In this document: positions 51,914-59,295 of the stretch, in pieces
Layout of the letters: each line of letters starts with the position of its first letter
Position numbering within the stretch: position 1 is the first letter of the stretch
NCBI GenBank assembly: GCA_022821985.1
Contig: JAJECP010000011.1
Span: 1-64,000, forward strand
DNA from: Acidimicrobiia bacterium
GTDB lineage: Bacteria; Actinomycetota; Acidimicrobiia; Acidimicrobiales; Poriferisodalaceae
DNA: 64,000 nucleotides
Reading direction: 5' to 3'
Translations under genes and position numbers: made by a program
Notes under the pieces: generated by a model
Told to the model about the DNA's origin: nothing
The model's database searches: none
The model's input: only the letters and a program-made list of their open reading frames with translations

Positions 51914-52909
51914 ATGGCCAGCCTGCTAACGAAATCGGAGCTTCACGACCGGTTCCTCGCAGCGGTCGGCGGCGGTGCTGTGGTCTCCCACACAACCGAC
52001 GCCGCAGGCGAACTTGTGGTCGAGCTTCAACCGCCGCTGCCTCGCCGAGTTCGCGTCTACATCTACAACGCCACCAACCCGTCGGGCGGCCGCTCCACGC
52101 CCGAGCACAAGATTCAACTCATCCTCGCTGACCAAGGCAGAGGCCAGCGTGCCAACTTCGACCGATACGAGGTCGATTTCGTGCTGTTGTGCGGCTACGT
52201 CCCGGAGCAGGACGTCTTCGTGTTCTGGGATGCGTCCCTGCACCGGGACTTCGCATACTCGAAGAACCTGCAGGTGCGGTCCGAGAACGTTGCCGGTGCC
52301 GCTGCTGCCGGAGTCACGGTGCGCCAGGAGCGGAGCTTGCGCACCGACCCCGAAACCGTCCTATGCGCACCGAGTCGACTCGTCACGGAGGCGATCGCCG
52401 AACGGTTCGCGAGTCCGATCCTCGTTCCCCAAGGAGTAGGTGCCGAAGCTTCGAACGGCCAGCCCTACATGCGTCCACCGCGCAGCGGAAGCGGAGAGTC
52501 GGCACTGCGCGTGTTCAGCGTTGACCCAGATGCCGTCGACCGAGGAACGAATGCGCACAAAGACGTGCAAGATCGGCTCGCCGATGCGATCTCGGCTCGG
52601 GGATGGGAACCGCTCTCTCCCGGCGGCTCCGATCCGCTCTTCGACATCGGCTGGATCGTGACGGATACAGCGTGGATTGCCGAAGTCAAGAGCCTCACGG
52701 AATCCAATGAGGACCGACAGCTTCGATTGGGCCTCGGGCAGGTACTCAGCTACGCGTACCTGATCGATTGGGGCGTAGCGGCGTATCGGCCTGTCCTGGC
52801 AGTCGAGCGCAAGCCGTCCTCTTCGTACTGGCCTGATCTCTGTGCGTCACACGGTGTGAAGCTCTCCTGGCCCGAAACCTTCGAAGAGATGCTCGACAAC
52901 TGCACTTGA
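51914..52909 (+). CDS. PD-(D/E)XK restriction endonuclease candidate
   Basis: The 331-residue product follows the methyltransferases by 22 bases with GAGAGGTGA before ATG 51914. The C-terminal domain has a PD-(D/E)XK core: Asp244 in DPLFDIGW and Glu257-x-Lys259 in WIAEVKS, followed by QLRLGLGQVLSYAY, a typical nuclease helix. The N-terminal half (residues 20-165) has LPRRVRVYIYNATNPSGGR, HKIQLILADQ, then VDFVLLCGYVPEQDVFVFWD, resembling the DNA-recognition part of some type II or methyl-dependent nucleases. Position after two methylases makes a cognate restriction enzyme the best reading. Whether it cuts unmethylated or modified DNA cannot be told. Confidence 0.78.
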   Translation: MASLLTKSELHDRFLAAVGGGAVVSHTTDAAGELVVELQPPLPRRVRVYIYNATNPSGGRSTPEHKIQLILADQGRGQRANFDRYEVDFVLLCGYVPEQDVFVFWDASLHRDFAYSKNLQVRSENVAGAAAAGVTVRQERSLRTDPETVLCAPSRLVTEAIAERFASPILVPQGVGAEASNGQPYMRPPRSGSGESALRVFSVDPDAVDRGTNAHKDVQDRLADAISARGWEPLSPGGSDPLFDIGWIVTDTAWIAEVKSLTESNEDRQLRLGLGQVLSYAYLIDWGVAAYRPVLAVERKPSSSYWPDLCASHGVKLSWPETFEEMLDNCT

Positions 52910-52936
52910 CCGGCCGTAGATGGGCTTGGCCCCACG

Positions 52937-53584
52937 ATGCCGCGCAATACTGGCGTGATGCCTGATGCTCGGGGGTCACGGAGCGGCGAGCGGCCCCGCC
53001 GGAATGGCGAGGCAGGCTTGAAGCCTCGCCGACCGCCGTGGTCGATCAGCGGCGTGGTCCTGATCCGGCTCGTGACGAGCCAGGTATTCCTGATCGCGTT
53101 GGTGGTGTGGAGCTTTATGTGGGTCACCGTCGGCGCCAGCTGGGCACCACCGCTGTTCATCGTCGCCGTCATCGCCTTGGCGATCCGCAGGGGGCTCAAC
53201 GAGCGACGCCGGGGACGTCACGGGGCCGAATCCGCACGCCGTTCGCCTCGCGGCAATCCTCGGCCTCGACCTGTACGCGGCCACCGCGACCTCGATGACG
53301 ACTGGGACCCGGACGAGCTGGACTCAGAAGGCTGGAACGCGGACGACGAAGGGGACGAGATCGAGGAGCACTGGGACGACGACTGGGACGATCGTCCGCG
53401 CTCACGGCCACGCAGGTACTGGACCCGTCGCCCCGCTTGGTGGGATGACACCGACGATGATGACGACGCCGATGCCGACTGGGACAACGGCTGGGGCGAC
53501 GACGAGGTCAGCCGACGGCCGCGGCGCAGGCACCGCTCGGACTCATGGGCGTCTGACGCCTGGGACGACGACGACTACATCTGA
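52937..53584 (+). CDS. Membrane protein with acidic Trp/Asp-rich cytoplasmic tail
   Basis: The 215-residue product has a basic N-terminus, a hydrophobic hairpin of two transmembrane helices (about 40-57 and 62-80), a basic ERRRGRHG stretch and then a 120-residue tail dominated by DDDWDxD and WDD motifs alternating with Arg clusters. No family recognised. ATG 52937 or ATG 52958 could be the start; neither has a good ribosome binding site. It follows the nuclease by 27 bases and could be in its operon or independent. The tail might interact with positively charged partners. Confidence 0.6.
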   Translation: MPRNTGVMPDARGSRSGERPRRNGEAGLKPRRPPWSISGVVLIRLVTSQVFLIALVVWSFMWVTVGASWAPPLFIVAVIALAIRRGLNERRRGRHGAESARRSPRGNPRPRPVRGHRDLDDDWDPDELDSEGWNADDEGDEIEEHWDDDWDDRPRSRPRRYWTRRPAWWDDTDDDDDADADWDNGWGDDEVSRRPRRRHRSDSWASDAWDDDDYI

Positions 53585-53673
53585 CCTGCCGCACCGGCCA
53601 AGCCGGCTGGGCACAGCGCCCTCACGCCGCGTGCGGCTAGGGCTGAGCGACTGCTACACGCATCCGCGGCGGG

Positions 53674-54081
53674 TCAGCCGTGCTTGTCGGGGCCGGCCTT
53701 GGTGATGTGGAAGCGGACGAGGCAGCGCTTGTCCTCCACCATTGCGCGGCGGTAGTCGTCCCAGTCGGGGTGCTCGCCCTGCAGCGTCCGGTAGTACTCC
53801 ACCAGCGGGTCCAGCGCAGCCTCGCCGGAGATGATCTCGGCCTGACACTCGAGCTGGACCCAGCGGCCCAGCCATTTCTCGGGGAACACGCACAGCCACG
53901 ACTGCGGGTCGCGATGCAGGTTCTTGACCTTGAATGCCGTGTCCCGGGTGCTCATCACCACCGTGTCGTCGACGACGGCCAACGTGACCGGCGACAGCTG
54001 CGGCGTGCCGTCGCGTGCCTTGGTGGCCAGCACAGCGCGGTCGTTCTTGCGCACGTAGTCGAGTGCCTTCGAGATCTCCAT
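53674..54081 (-). CDS. PPOX-class, F420/FMN-type flavin-binding protein
   Basis: The 135-residue product is a split-barrel protein of the pyridoxamine 5'-phosphate oxidase superfamily: MEISKALDYVRKNDRAVLATKARDGTPQLSPVTLAVVDDTVVMSTRDTAFKVKNLHRDP, the start typical of F420-dependent PPOX-class proteins, then WVQLECQAEIISG and EYYRTLQGEHPDWDDYRRAM. Such proteins reduce diverse substrates with F420H2 or store biliverdin/flavin. GAGG precedes ATG 54081. It is next to the divergent LLM-type F420 enzyme (starts 174 bases apart), supporting an F420-linked function. Confidence 0.85.
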   Translation of the reverse strand: MEISKALDYVRKNDRAVLATKARDGTPQLSPVTLAVVDDTVVMSTRDTAFKVKNLHRDPQSWLCVFPEKWLGRWVQLECQAEIISGEAALDPLVEYYRTLQGEHPDWDDYRRAMVEDKRCLVRFHITKAGPDKHG

Positions 54082-54255
54082 GCGCGCAGCCTCGCACATA
54101 CGAGCCCCGGCAGTCGGGGCGGCCGAGGGGGTCCCGAGCCTCGTGCATGCGAGTCCGCGCGTTCCGGGCTGGCGGCCCGGGCCTCGCGCAACGAGCCGCA
54201 GCACGTCAGCACCGGCAGTCCTGTGGCACCGAGCGCGGTTCGCGAGACTGCCGCC

Positions 54256-55233
54256 ATGAAGATTTCTGCTGCGTTCCCGCCCGTTCCCGAGACGCCAGAC
54301 CACATCGTGCTGGCCGAAGAGCTCGGCTACGAGACCGCCTGGGTGTACGACACCCCGGCACTGCAGCTCGACGTGTGGATGACGCTCGCACTCGCCGGCG
54401 TGCGCACAGAACGCATCCGCCTGGGTCCTGGCGTGCTGATTCCGTCGCTGCGCCACCCGATGACCACGGCTGCGGCCATCGCCACGCTGGTCGGGCTCGT
54501 CGGGCCTGAACGAGTCATCATCGGTGCCGGCACCGGATTCACCGGCCGCCGGGCCATGGGCCAGAAGCCGCTGCGCTGGGCCGAGTTCCCCGGCATGGTC
54601 GCTGACACCCAAGCACTGCTTCGGGGCGAGGCCGTCGAGGTCGACGGCAGGGCGGCACGCATGCTGCACTGGCCGGGCCAAGCGACCGAGCGGCCCATCG
54701 AGGTGCCATGGATCCTGGGCGTGAACGGCCCCCGGGGCCTCGCCGCAGCCGCCCAGATGGGCTGCGGGGTGTTCACCTCACGGCCCCGGCCCGATGCCGA
54801 CTACAGCGGGATCGACGACGTGATCCTCCTCGGCTTCGGAACCATCATGGACGATGGCGAGACGATCGAGTCTGAGCGTGTCATGGACACCGCCGGGCCG
54901 GGTGTGAGCGTGGCGTACCACGCCTTCCTCGAGCAGCGCGACGCCCGGCTCAGCACGCTGCCCAACGCCGAGCGCTTCGGCGAGATCACCGGCCCCATGG
55001 ACCCCGACACCCTCCACCTCTCGCTCCACGAAGGCCATCTCACCGAGCTCAACCCGATCGACCGGCAGGTGCTCACCCCCGAATCGCTGCGCATCGCCCC
55101 GTTCGTCTGCCATGCCGACGAGGTGCCCGAGCGCATGGAACGCCTCGCCGCCGCGGGCATCACCGAAGTCGCATTCCAGCCCATGGGCGATGTAGAACGC
55201 GAGCTGCGCGCCTTCGCCGCCGCGGCGCTCTGA
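54256..55233 (+). CDS. LLM-class (luciferase-like) F420-dependent oxidoreductase
   Basis: The 325-residue product has the bacterial-luciferase-like TIM-barrel start MKISAAFPPVPETPDHIVLAEELGYETAWVYDTPALQLDVWMTLALAG, RIRLGPGVLIPSLRHPMTTAAAIATL and VIIGAGTGFTGRRAMG. This is the F420 or FMN-dependent reductase/monooxygenase group, common in actinobacteria. The C-terminal part is shorter than in some members. Start ATG 54256; no strong ribosome binding site. Substrate unknown; pairing with the PPOX gene suggests a shared F420 pathway. Confidence 0.88.
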   Translation: MKISAAFPPVPETPDHIVLAEELGYETAWVYDTPALQLDVWMTLALAGVRTERIRLGPGVLIPSLRHPMTTAAAIATLVGLVGPERVIIGAGTGFTGRRAMGQKPLRWAEFPGMVADTQALLRGEAVEVDGRAARMLHWPGQATERPIEVPWILGVNGPRGLAAAAQMGCGVFTSRPRPDADYSGIDDVILLGFGTIMDDGETIESERVMDTAGPGVSVAYHAFLEQRDARLSTLPNAERFGEITGPMDPDTLHLSLHEGHLTELNPIDRQVLTPESLRIAPFVCHADEVPERMERLAAAGITEVAFQPMGDVERELRAFAAAAL

Positions 55234-55314
55234 GCCACGCAGCGCCTTCCCCCGGCGAGGTCGAATGCAACGATCAGTCCCGGCTCGCGGCTGCCATCTG
55301 GCACTATCGGGGCG

Positions 55315-56025
55315 ATGACGAGCGGCGGGGAGGAGAACCCGGAGGGGGACGCAGACGCTGGGGCAACCCCTGATATCCGCCAGATCGACTCCTTGGAGCT
55401 CTCAGCGGCGGCAATGGACTCGCCGCTCACCACCGCGGAACTGTGCCGGGTGGTGGGCAGCCGGGTCCGCGAACTCCGCCAAGCGCTCAACATGACCATG
55501 TCGGCGTTCGCCGACGATGTGGGCATCTCGCTGGGGATGCTGTCGAAGATCGAGCACGGCCAGAGCGCGCCCAGCCTCTCGACGCTTGCGCGGCTGGCCG
55601 CAACCGCCAAGGTGCCGGTGACCGCGTTGTTCCGGGGTCTCGACGAGGAGCACGACCTGGTGATCGTGCGTGCGGGCGAGGGTCACCAGATCCACCACGA
55701 CCGCGGCGGGCCCGACCGGCTCTACCAGGATCTCGGGACACTGCGCGGCGCCAACCGGGTCATCGAGCCGATGATCACCACCATCACCGAGCGGGGCGGC
55801 GAGTTCCCCCTCTACCAGCACCCCGGCGTCGAATTCCTCCACGTGCTGGACGGGTCGCTCTACTACGGCTACGGGGGAAAGGCCTACCTGCTCAACACCG
55901 GTGACACCATGCAGATCCACGGCGAGGTAGCCCACGGCCCGGTCGAACTCGTCGAGTTGCCGGTGCGGTTCATCTCCATCAAGGTGTACCCCGCCAGCGA
56001 GTCGCGCACCGCGGCGGGAGGGTGA
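55315..56025 (+). CDS. XRE-family transcriptional regulator with C-terminal cupin domain
   Basis: The 236-residue product has a disordered N-terminus (1-40), a helix-turn-helix XRE domain (about 45-105: VGSRVRELRQALNMTMSAFADDVGISLGMLSKIEHGQSAPSLSTLARLA, HTH around ISLGMLSKIE), and a cupin domain (about 160-230) with HPGVEFLHVLDGSLYYGYGG and GDTMQIHGEVAHGP carrying His ligands. This type (HipB/PuuR-like) senses small metabolites in amino-acid or polyamine catabolism. ATG 55315. It may control the following small membrane-protein genes, with which it is translationally close. Confidence 0.9.
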   Translation: MTSGGEENPEGDADAGATPDIRQIDSLELSAAAMDSPLTTAELCRVVGSRVRELRQALNMTMSAFADDVGISLGMLSKIEHGQSAPSLSTLARLAATAKVPVTALFRGLDEEHDLVIVRAGEGHQIHHDRGGPDRLYQDLGTLRGANRVIEPMITTITERGGEFPLYQHPGVEFLHVLDGSLYYGYGGKAYLLNTGDTMQIHGEVAHGPVELVELPVRFISIKVYPASESRTAAGG

Positions 56026-56030
56026 CGCTT

Positions 56031-56258
56031 ATGGGTTTCCTGCTCCTGATCGAATTCCTCACCCAGCGCCAGGGCATCGCGCAGAGCGTGATGCTGTGGC
56101 TGCTGCTCGCCGGGGCCGTCGCGCTGACGCTCTGGGAGTGCCGCGAACGGGGCTACCGGCTCAAGGTGCTGCTGTGGTGGGTGTCGTTCGTGGCGCTGAC
56201 TCATGTGGTGGGCTACATCGTGCTGCGGCTCGTTCCGCGCCGCGAGAGCGAGTCGTGA
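56031..56258 (+). CDS. Small two-helix membrane protein
   Basis: The 75-residue product has two transmembrane helices (about 20-38 and 44-65) and a basic tail. ATG 56031 lies six bases after the regulator's stop codon. The stop overlaps the start of the next gene (TGATG), so the three are transcribed and probably translated together. No family recognised. Confidence 0.65.
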   Translation: MGFLLLIEFLTQRQGIAQSVMLWLLLAGAVALTLWECRERGYRLKVLLWWVSFVALTHVVGYIVLRLVPRRESES

Positions 56259-56596
56259 TGGGAAATCGCAAGTGGGTGCTGATCGGAACCGGCGTGCTGC
56301 TGGCGATCATTCTGATCTTCTTCGACGGTTGCTCGGGCGTCGAGGTCGAGGAGGAAGCCGCCGTCGCTGCCGCACGAGCTGCGCTCGACGTGACGCCAGG
56401 CAGCTTCGAGCCCGACCGCTCAGAAGTGCGCCTGATCCGACGAGGCTTCCCGCCACGCCCGGCGTGGGCGGTCGTGTTCACCCTCACCGATCCCGCGGGC
56501 GGCCGCAACGACTTCCTGCGGCAGGCTGCGATTGTCGTCGATGCCGGCACCGGCGCCGTCGTCGAATTCGAGTTCGTCGATCCCGACAGCGGTTGA
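56258..56596 (+). CDS. Small membrane-anchored protein with PepSY-like domain
   Basis: The 112-residue product has one N-terminal transmembrane segment (WVLIGTGVLLAIILIFF) and an exported domain that resembles a PepSY-like fold: EEEAAVAAARAALDVTPGSFEP, RPAWAVVFTL and AAIVVDAGTGAVVEFEFVDP. It has a Cys after the helix but no lipobox. Coupled to the upstream two-helix gene by a TGATG overlap. Role unknown; PepSY-like domains often inhibit or regulate extracytoplasmic enzymes. Confidence 0.65.
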   Translation: MGNRKWVLIGTGVLLAIILIFFDGCSGVEVEEEAAVAAARAALDVTPGSFEPDRSEVRLIRRGFPPRPAWAVVFTLTDPAGGRNDFLRQAAIVVDAGTGAVVEFEFVDPDSG

Positions 56597-56669
56597 GGGG
56601 CACAGATCACCCGCAGGGTTCAATTTCCACCCATCTGGCGGCAGGTGTCGGGCGCGAGATTGCAAACAT

Positions 56670-56744
56670 GTTACGGTTTCTCGAACTGGTCTGCCGCTCG
56701 GATCATGGGGACTTGAGCGCAGAACGAGAACAGGGGGAGGCGCA
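56670..56744 (+). promoter_or_regulatory. Leader region of amt, possible nitrogen-response promoter
   Basis: In the 150-base gap upstream of amt there is GTTAC at 56670-56674 followed by GGTTTCTCGAAC, vaguely like a GlnR-type half-box (GTnAC-N6-GAAAC), and an AT-poor leader ending in GGGGGAGG just before the ATG. The match to a GlnR box is imperfect, so this is only a suggestion; a real test would need promoter mapping. Confidence 0.25.
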
Positions 56745-58148
56745 ATGGACATTGCTGCCGTGGCCACGGACGGGATTCTGACCGAGGCCTACTACTACTT
56801 CACCGTCGCGATCATGTGGCTATTGCACGTCGGCTTCATGACCTATGAGGCCGGCGTCAGCCGTCGCAAGAACATCATGTCGACGGCCATGAAGAACATC
56901 ATGACCATCGCCGTGGTGACGCCGACGTTCTATTACGTCGGCTTCTGGGTGTACTTCTGCATGCAGGAGGGCCTGAAGTTCACAGGGACGGCCGACGGCA
57001 ACGGCAACGCCGGCGAAGCGGCCTACTTCTGCGGCGAGGGTTACGTCGTGCCGTGGGACGCCAGCATGAGTCCCAACATCGGAGACAACCTCACGGGAGT
57101 CTTCTGGGCGGCGTTCGTGCTCTTCTCGTGGACGACGGGCTCGATCATGTCGGGTTCGGTGCTGGAGCGAATCCGGATCTCGGCCTATCTGTGGCTGACG
57201 GCCCTGATGGGCGGCATCGTCTGGGTGATCGCTGCTGCGTGGGGCTGGAGCTACGGAGGCTGGCTGGTCATCCACTTCGGCTATCACGACTTTGCCGCGT
57301 CGGGCGTGGTGCACGGCATCGCCGGCATCTTCGCCTTGGGCGTGCTGTTCAACCTCGGCCCGAGAATCGGCAGATACGACGCCAACGGCGGAACGCGAGC
57401 GTTCAAGCCCCACAACCTGCATCTCACGTTGATGGGGCTCATGATCATCTTCACCGGGTTCTACGCCTTCTACGCCGCATGCCTGTACATCCAGGCCGAC
57501 ACCACCGGCGGCTACGTCAACATCTACTTCGTCCCGGCCACGCTGTCGGCGATCACGTTCACCATCACCATGGCATTCGCGGGCGGCTTCGCCGGCGGCT
57601 ACATCTTCGCCAAGGGCGACCCGTTCTGGACGCTGTCAGGCGGCCTGGCCGGCGTGGTGGCCGTATCGGCTGGTGCCGACATCTACAGCCCGTCGCTGAC
57701 GTTCGTCCTGGCCTTCTTCTCGGCCGGGCTCGCGTATGCGGCAGGCAACTGGATCGAGCAGAAGGCTCGCATCGACGATGCTGTCGGGGCGGTCAGTGTT
57801 CACGGCGTGATGGGCTTCTGGGGCGTGCTGCTCCTGGGCATCTTCGCCGGCGGATTCCCCGCGAGCGGCGTGGTGGATGTCAAGACTTCGTTCTTGGGCC
57901 AGCTCGTCGGTGCCGCAGCGCTCATCGCCTTGGCGTTCTTCACGGGCTACATCGCTTCGTGGATACTCAAGAAGCTGAACCTGCTGCGGGTGCCGCCCGA
58001 AGTGGAACTCGAAGGCCTCGACATGGCCGAGTTCGAGACGGACTTCTTCCCCGAATTCGGCCGCGCGGACGAGCCCATTGTCCACGCCGACGGTTCCGAG
58101 GAGCCCGCTGCAGGGGTCCTGCAGGGCGCCTACCGAGACAACCGTTAG
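56745..58148 (+). CDS. amt: Ammonium transporter (Amt family)
   Basis: The 467-residue membrane protein has eleven or so helices with the two conserved pore histidines: His190 in DFAASGVVHGIAG and His353 in AVSVHGVMGFWG, and a FSWTTGSIMSGSVLER region near 128-143. It carries ammonium across the inner membrane. A 30-residue segment near 78-112, Gly/Asp-rich with a Cys (TGTADGNGNAGE), appears to be a loop longer than in AmtB, and the C-terminal tail (after about 410) is acidic. GGGGGAGG precedes ATG 56745. No GlnK gene follows; instead three tiny membrane-protein genes do. It fits uptake of ammonium, or recapture of that released by amine oxidation. Confidence 0.93.
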   Translation: MDIAAVATDGILTEAYYYFTVAIMWLLHVGFMTYEAGVSRRKNIMSTAMKNIMTIAVVTPTFYYVGFWVYFCMQEGLKFTGTADGNGNAGEAAYFCGEGYVVPWDASMSPNIGDNLTGVFWAAFVLFSWTTGSIMSGSVLERIRISAYLWLTALMGGIVWVIAAAWGWSYGGWLVIHFGYHDFAASGVVHGIAGIFALGVLFNLGPRIGRYDANGGTRAFKPHNLHLTLMGLMIIFTGFYAFYAACLYIQADTTGGYVNIYFVPATLSAITFTITMAFAGGFAGGYIFAKGDPFWTLSGGLAGVVAVSAGADIYSPSLTFVLAFFSAGLAYAAGNWIEQKARIDDAVGAVSVHGVMGFWGVLLLGIFAGGFPASGVVDVKTSFLGQLVGAAALIALAFFTGYIASWILKKLNLLRVPPEVELEGLDMAEFETDFFPEFGRADEPIVHADGSEEPAAGVLQGAYRDNR

Positions 58149-58154
58149 CTCACG

Positions 58155-58322
58155 GTGTCGGGCGGATGGCTCCAGTTCATCGGCGCTGTGGTGCTGATGT
58201 ACCTCGTGGTAGGTGCAGCAGGACTGTGGGCGAAGAAGCAGCGAGCCCGTTTGGCCGACACCAGCGACAGAACACAGAACGCTGAGCACCCCGCTCACAA
58301 TCGGTCTAGGAGAACCACATGA
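58155..58322 (+). CDS. Tiny single-helix membrane protein downstream of amt
   Basis: A 55-residue frame starts at GTG 58155, six bases after the amt stop, with one transmembrane helix (WLQFIGAVVLMYLVVGAAGLW) and a basic, Asn/Arg-rich tail. Its stop overlaps the next start (ATGA). Too short to be in most ORF calls; the coupling on both sides and clear helix support it as real. Confidence 0.65.
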   Translation: MSGGWLQFIGAVVLMYLVVGAAGLWAKKQRARLADTSDRTQNAEHPAHNRSRRTT

Positions 58323-58531
58323 ACACTTTTCCCTACGAAAGCTTCAATGAAGCCGTGGAAGCGGCTGGGGGCTATTCGACATGGGGCGCACCCGCGGGCA
58401 CCAACGGGACGATGGTCGTCCTCGCCCTCCTCGGCATCGCCATCTCGGTGATTTCCGCAGTGATGGTGACTGTCCGCGAAAACGCGCTGCTCGACCACGC
58501 GGCCGACCGGCTCGCTGAGAAGTACAACTAG
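58319..58531 (+). CDS. Small single-helix membrane protein
   Basis: The 70-residue product has a short soluble N-terminus (NTFPYESFNEAVEAAGGYS), one transmembrane helix (about 32-50: MVVLALLGIAISVISAVMV) and an Arg/Glu-rich C-terminal helix. TAGGAGAACC precedes ATG 58319. It overlaps the tiny gene before by four bases, so translation is coupled. No family recognised; probably acts with amt. Confidence 0.7.
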   Translation: MNTFPYESFNEAVEAAGGYSTWGAPAGTNGTMVVLALLGIAISVISAVMVTVRENALLDHAADRLAEKYN

Positions 58532-58559
58532 CTCGTAGAGCTCACTCGTTAGGACTGAC

Positions 58560-58703
58560 ATGGCTCGCAGAAAGCAAATCGAGTTCCAGGGCTTGCAGGG
58601 ACACAACAAGAACGTTGAGAGGGCCGTCGTGGTCTTCTGCGTCGCCTGCATCGTCTTTGTCATCATCGCCGTGCAGGCGGTTGGCGGCGGCACATTTCGC
58701 TGA
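58560..58703 (+). CDS. Tiny membrane protein
   Basis: A 47-residue frame from ATG 58560, 28 bases after the previous stop and behind AGGA: a basic, amphipathic N-terminus (MARRKQIEFQGLQGHNKNVE) and a C-terminal hydrophobic helix (AVVVFCVACIVFVIIAVQAV). The pattern of three tiny helix proteins in a row after amt is unusual. It might be a subunit or regulator of the transporter. Confidence 0.6.
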   Translation: MARRKQIEFQGLQGHNKNVERAVVVFCVACIVFVIIAVQAVGGGTFR

Positions 58704-58847
58704 GTTCCGGCCTGGCCTGAGCAGTCAGCGCTTCTCAGGCCCGCGCACCGGCAAGCCTCGCGGCGCAAACAGGTCACGGTGCCTGCTGGCTCATGTGCCA
58801 GCAGGCACCGGACTGACCGGTCGTCACGCGATGCAAAGATTGGCGCC

Positions 58848-59288
58848 GTGAACACTTCTCGCAAGCTGATCGCTCAGGCGTGCTTGGTGGCGGCGGGGGC
58901 AGCGATGCTGCTGCCGTGGCACCTCAACGCCGGTCTCAGCGGCAACCAGACGGTGCTCGGCATCAGCATCGGCGAAGGCCGGCTGCTCGTCTTGGCCTGC
59001 GCGGTGACGATCGGGCTGATACGGATCGCATGGCGTCCTGCGTGGATCGGCGCCGGTTTCGCAGGTGCCATCGCGGCACGAGAGATCTTTGATCCGTCCG
59101 GGATCGGCCCGCCCGGCCAGCCGCCCGATCCGGGCATCGGCGTATGGATCGCTGTTGTCGCCTCCGCAACGGCCGTTGTGCTGCTGGTGTGGGAGATGTT
59201 CGCCGACGTCTCGGGTTCCGACGGCGGCGGTGACACTGATGAGCCGCCGAGACGCGGATTCTCCGGGCCGCTCGGCCGACGGCGATGA
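58848..59288 (+). CDS. Four-helix membrane protein
   Basis: The product (146 residues from GTG 58848) has four predicted transmembrane helices (about 8-25, 42-60, 63-80, 98-116) and an Asp/Gly-rich, basic tail (SDGGGDTDEPPRRGF). The GTG lies at the family-like start NTSRKLIAQ; the upstream part of the frame is Arg/Ser-rich and not used. Ends eight bases before the TMAO demethylase start at 59296. Unknown function; position suggests a link to methylated-amine uptake or membrane anchoring. Confidence 0.65.
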   Translation: MNTSRKLIAQACLVAAGAAMLLPWHLNAGLSGNQTVLGISIGEGRLLVLACAVTIGLIRIAWRPAWIGAGFAGAIAAREIFDPSGIGPPGQPPDPGIGVWIAVVASATAVVLLVWEMFADVSGSDGGGDTDEPPRRGFSGPLGRRR

Positions 59289-59295
59289 CGTCTCG

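Noticed and set aside
56670-56690. GlnR-like box upstream of amt as a firm regulatory site.
   Set aside because: The spacing and second half do not match the consensus well, so it is kept only as a weak hint.
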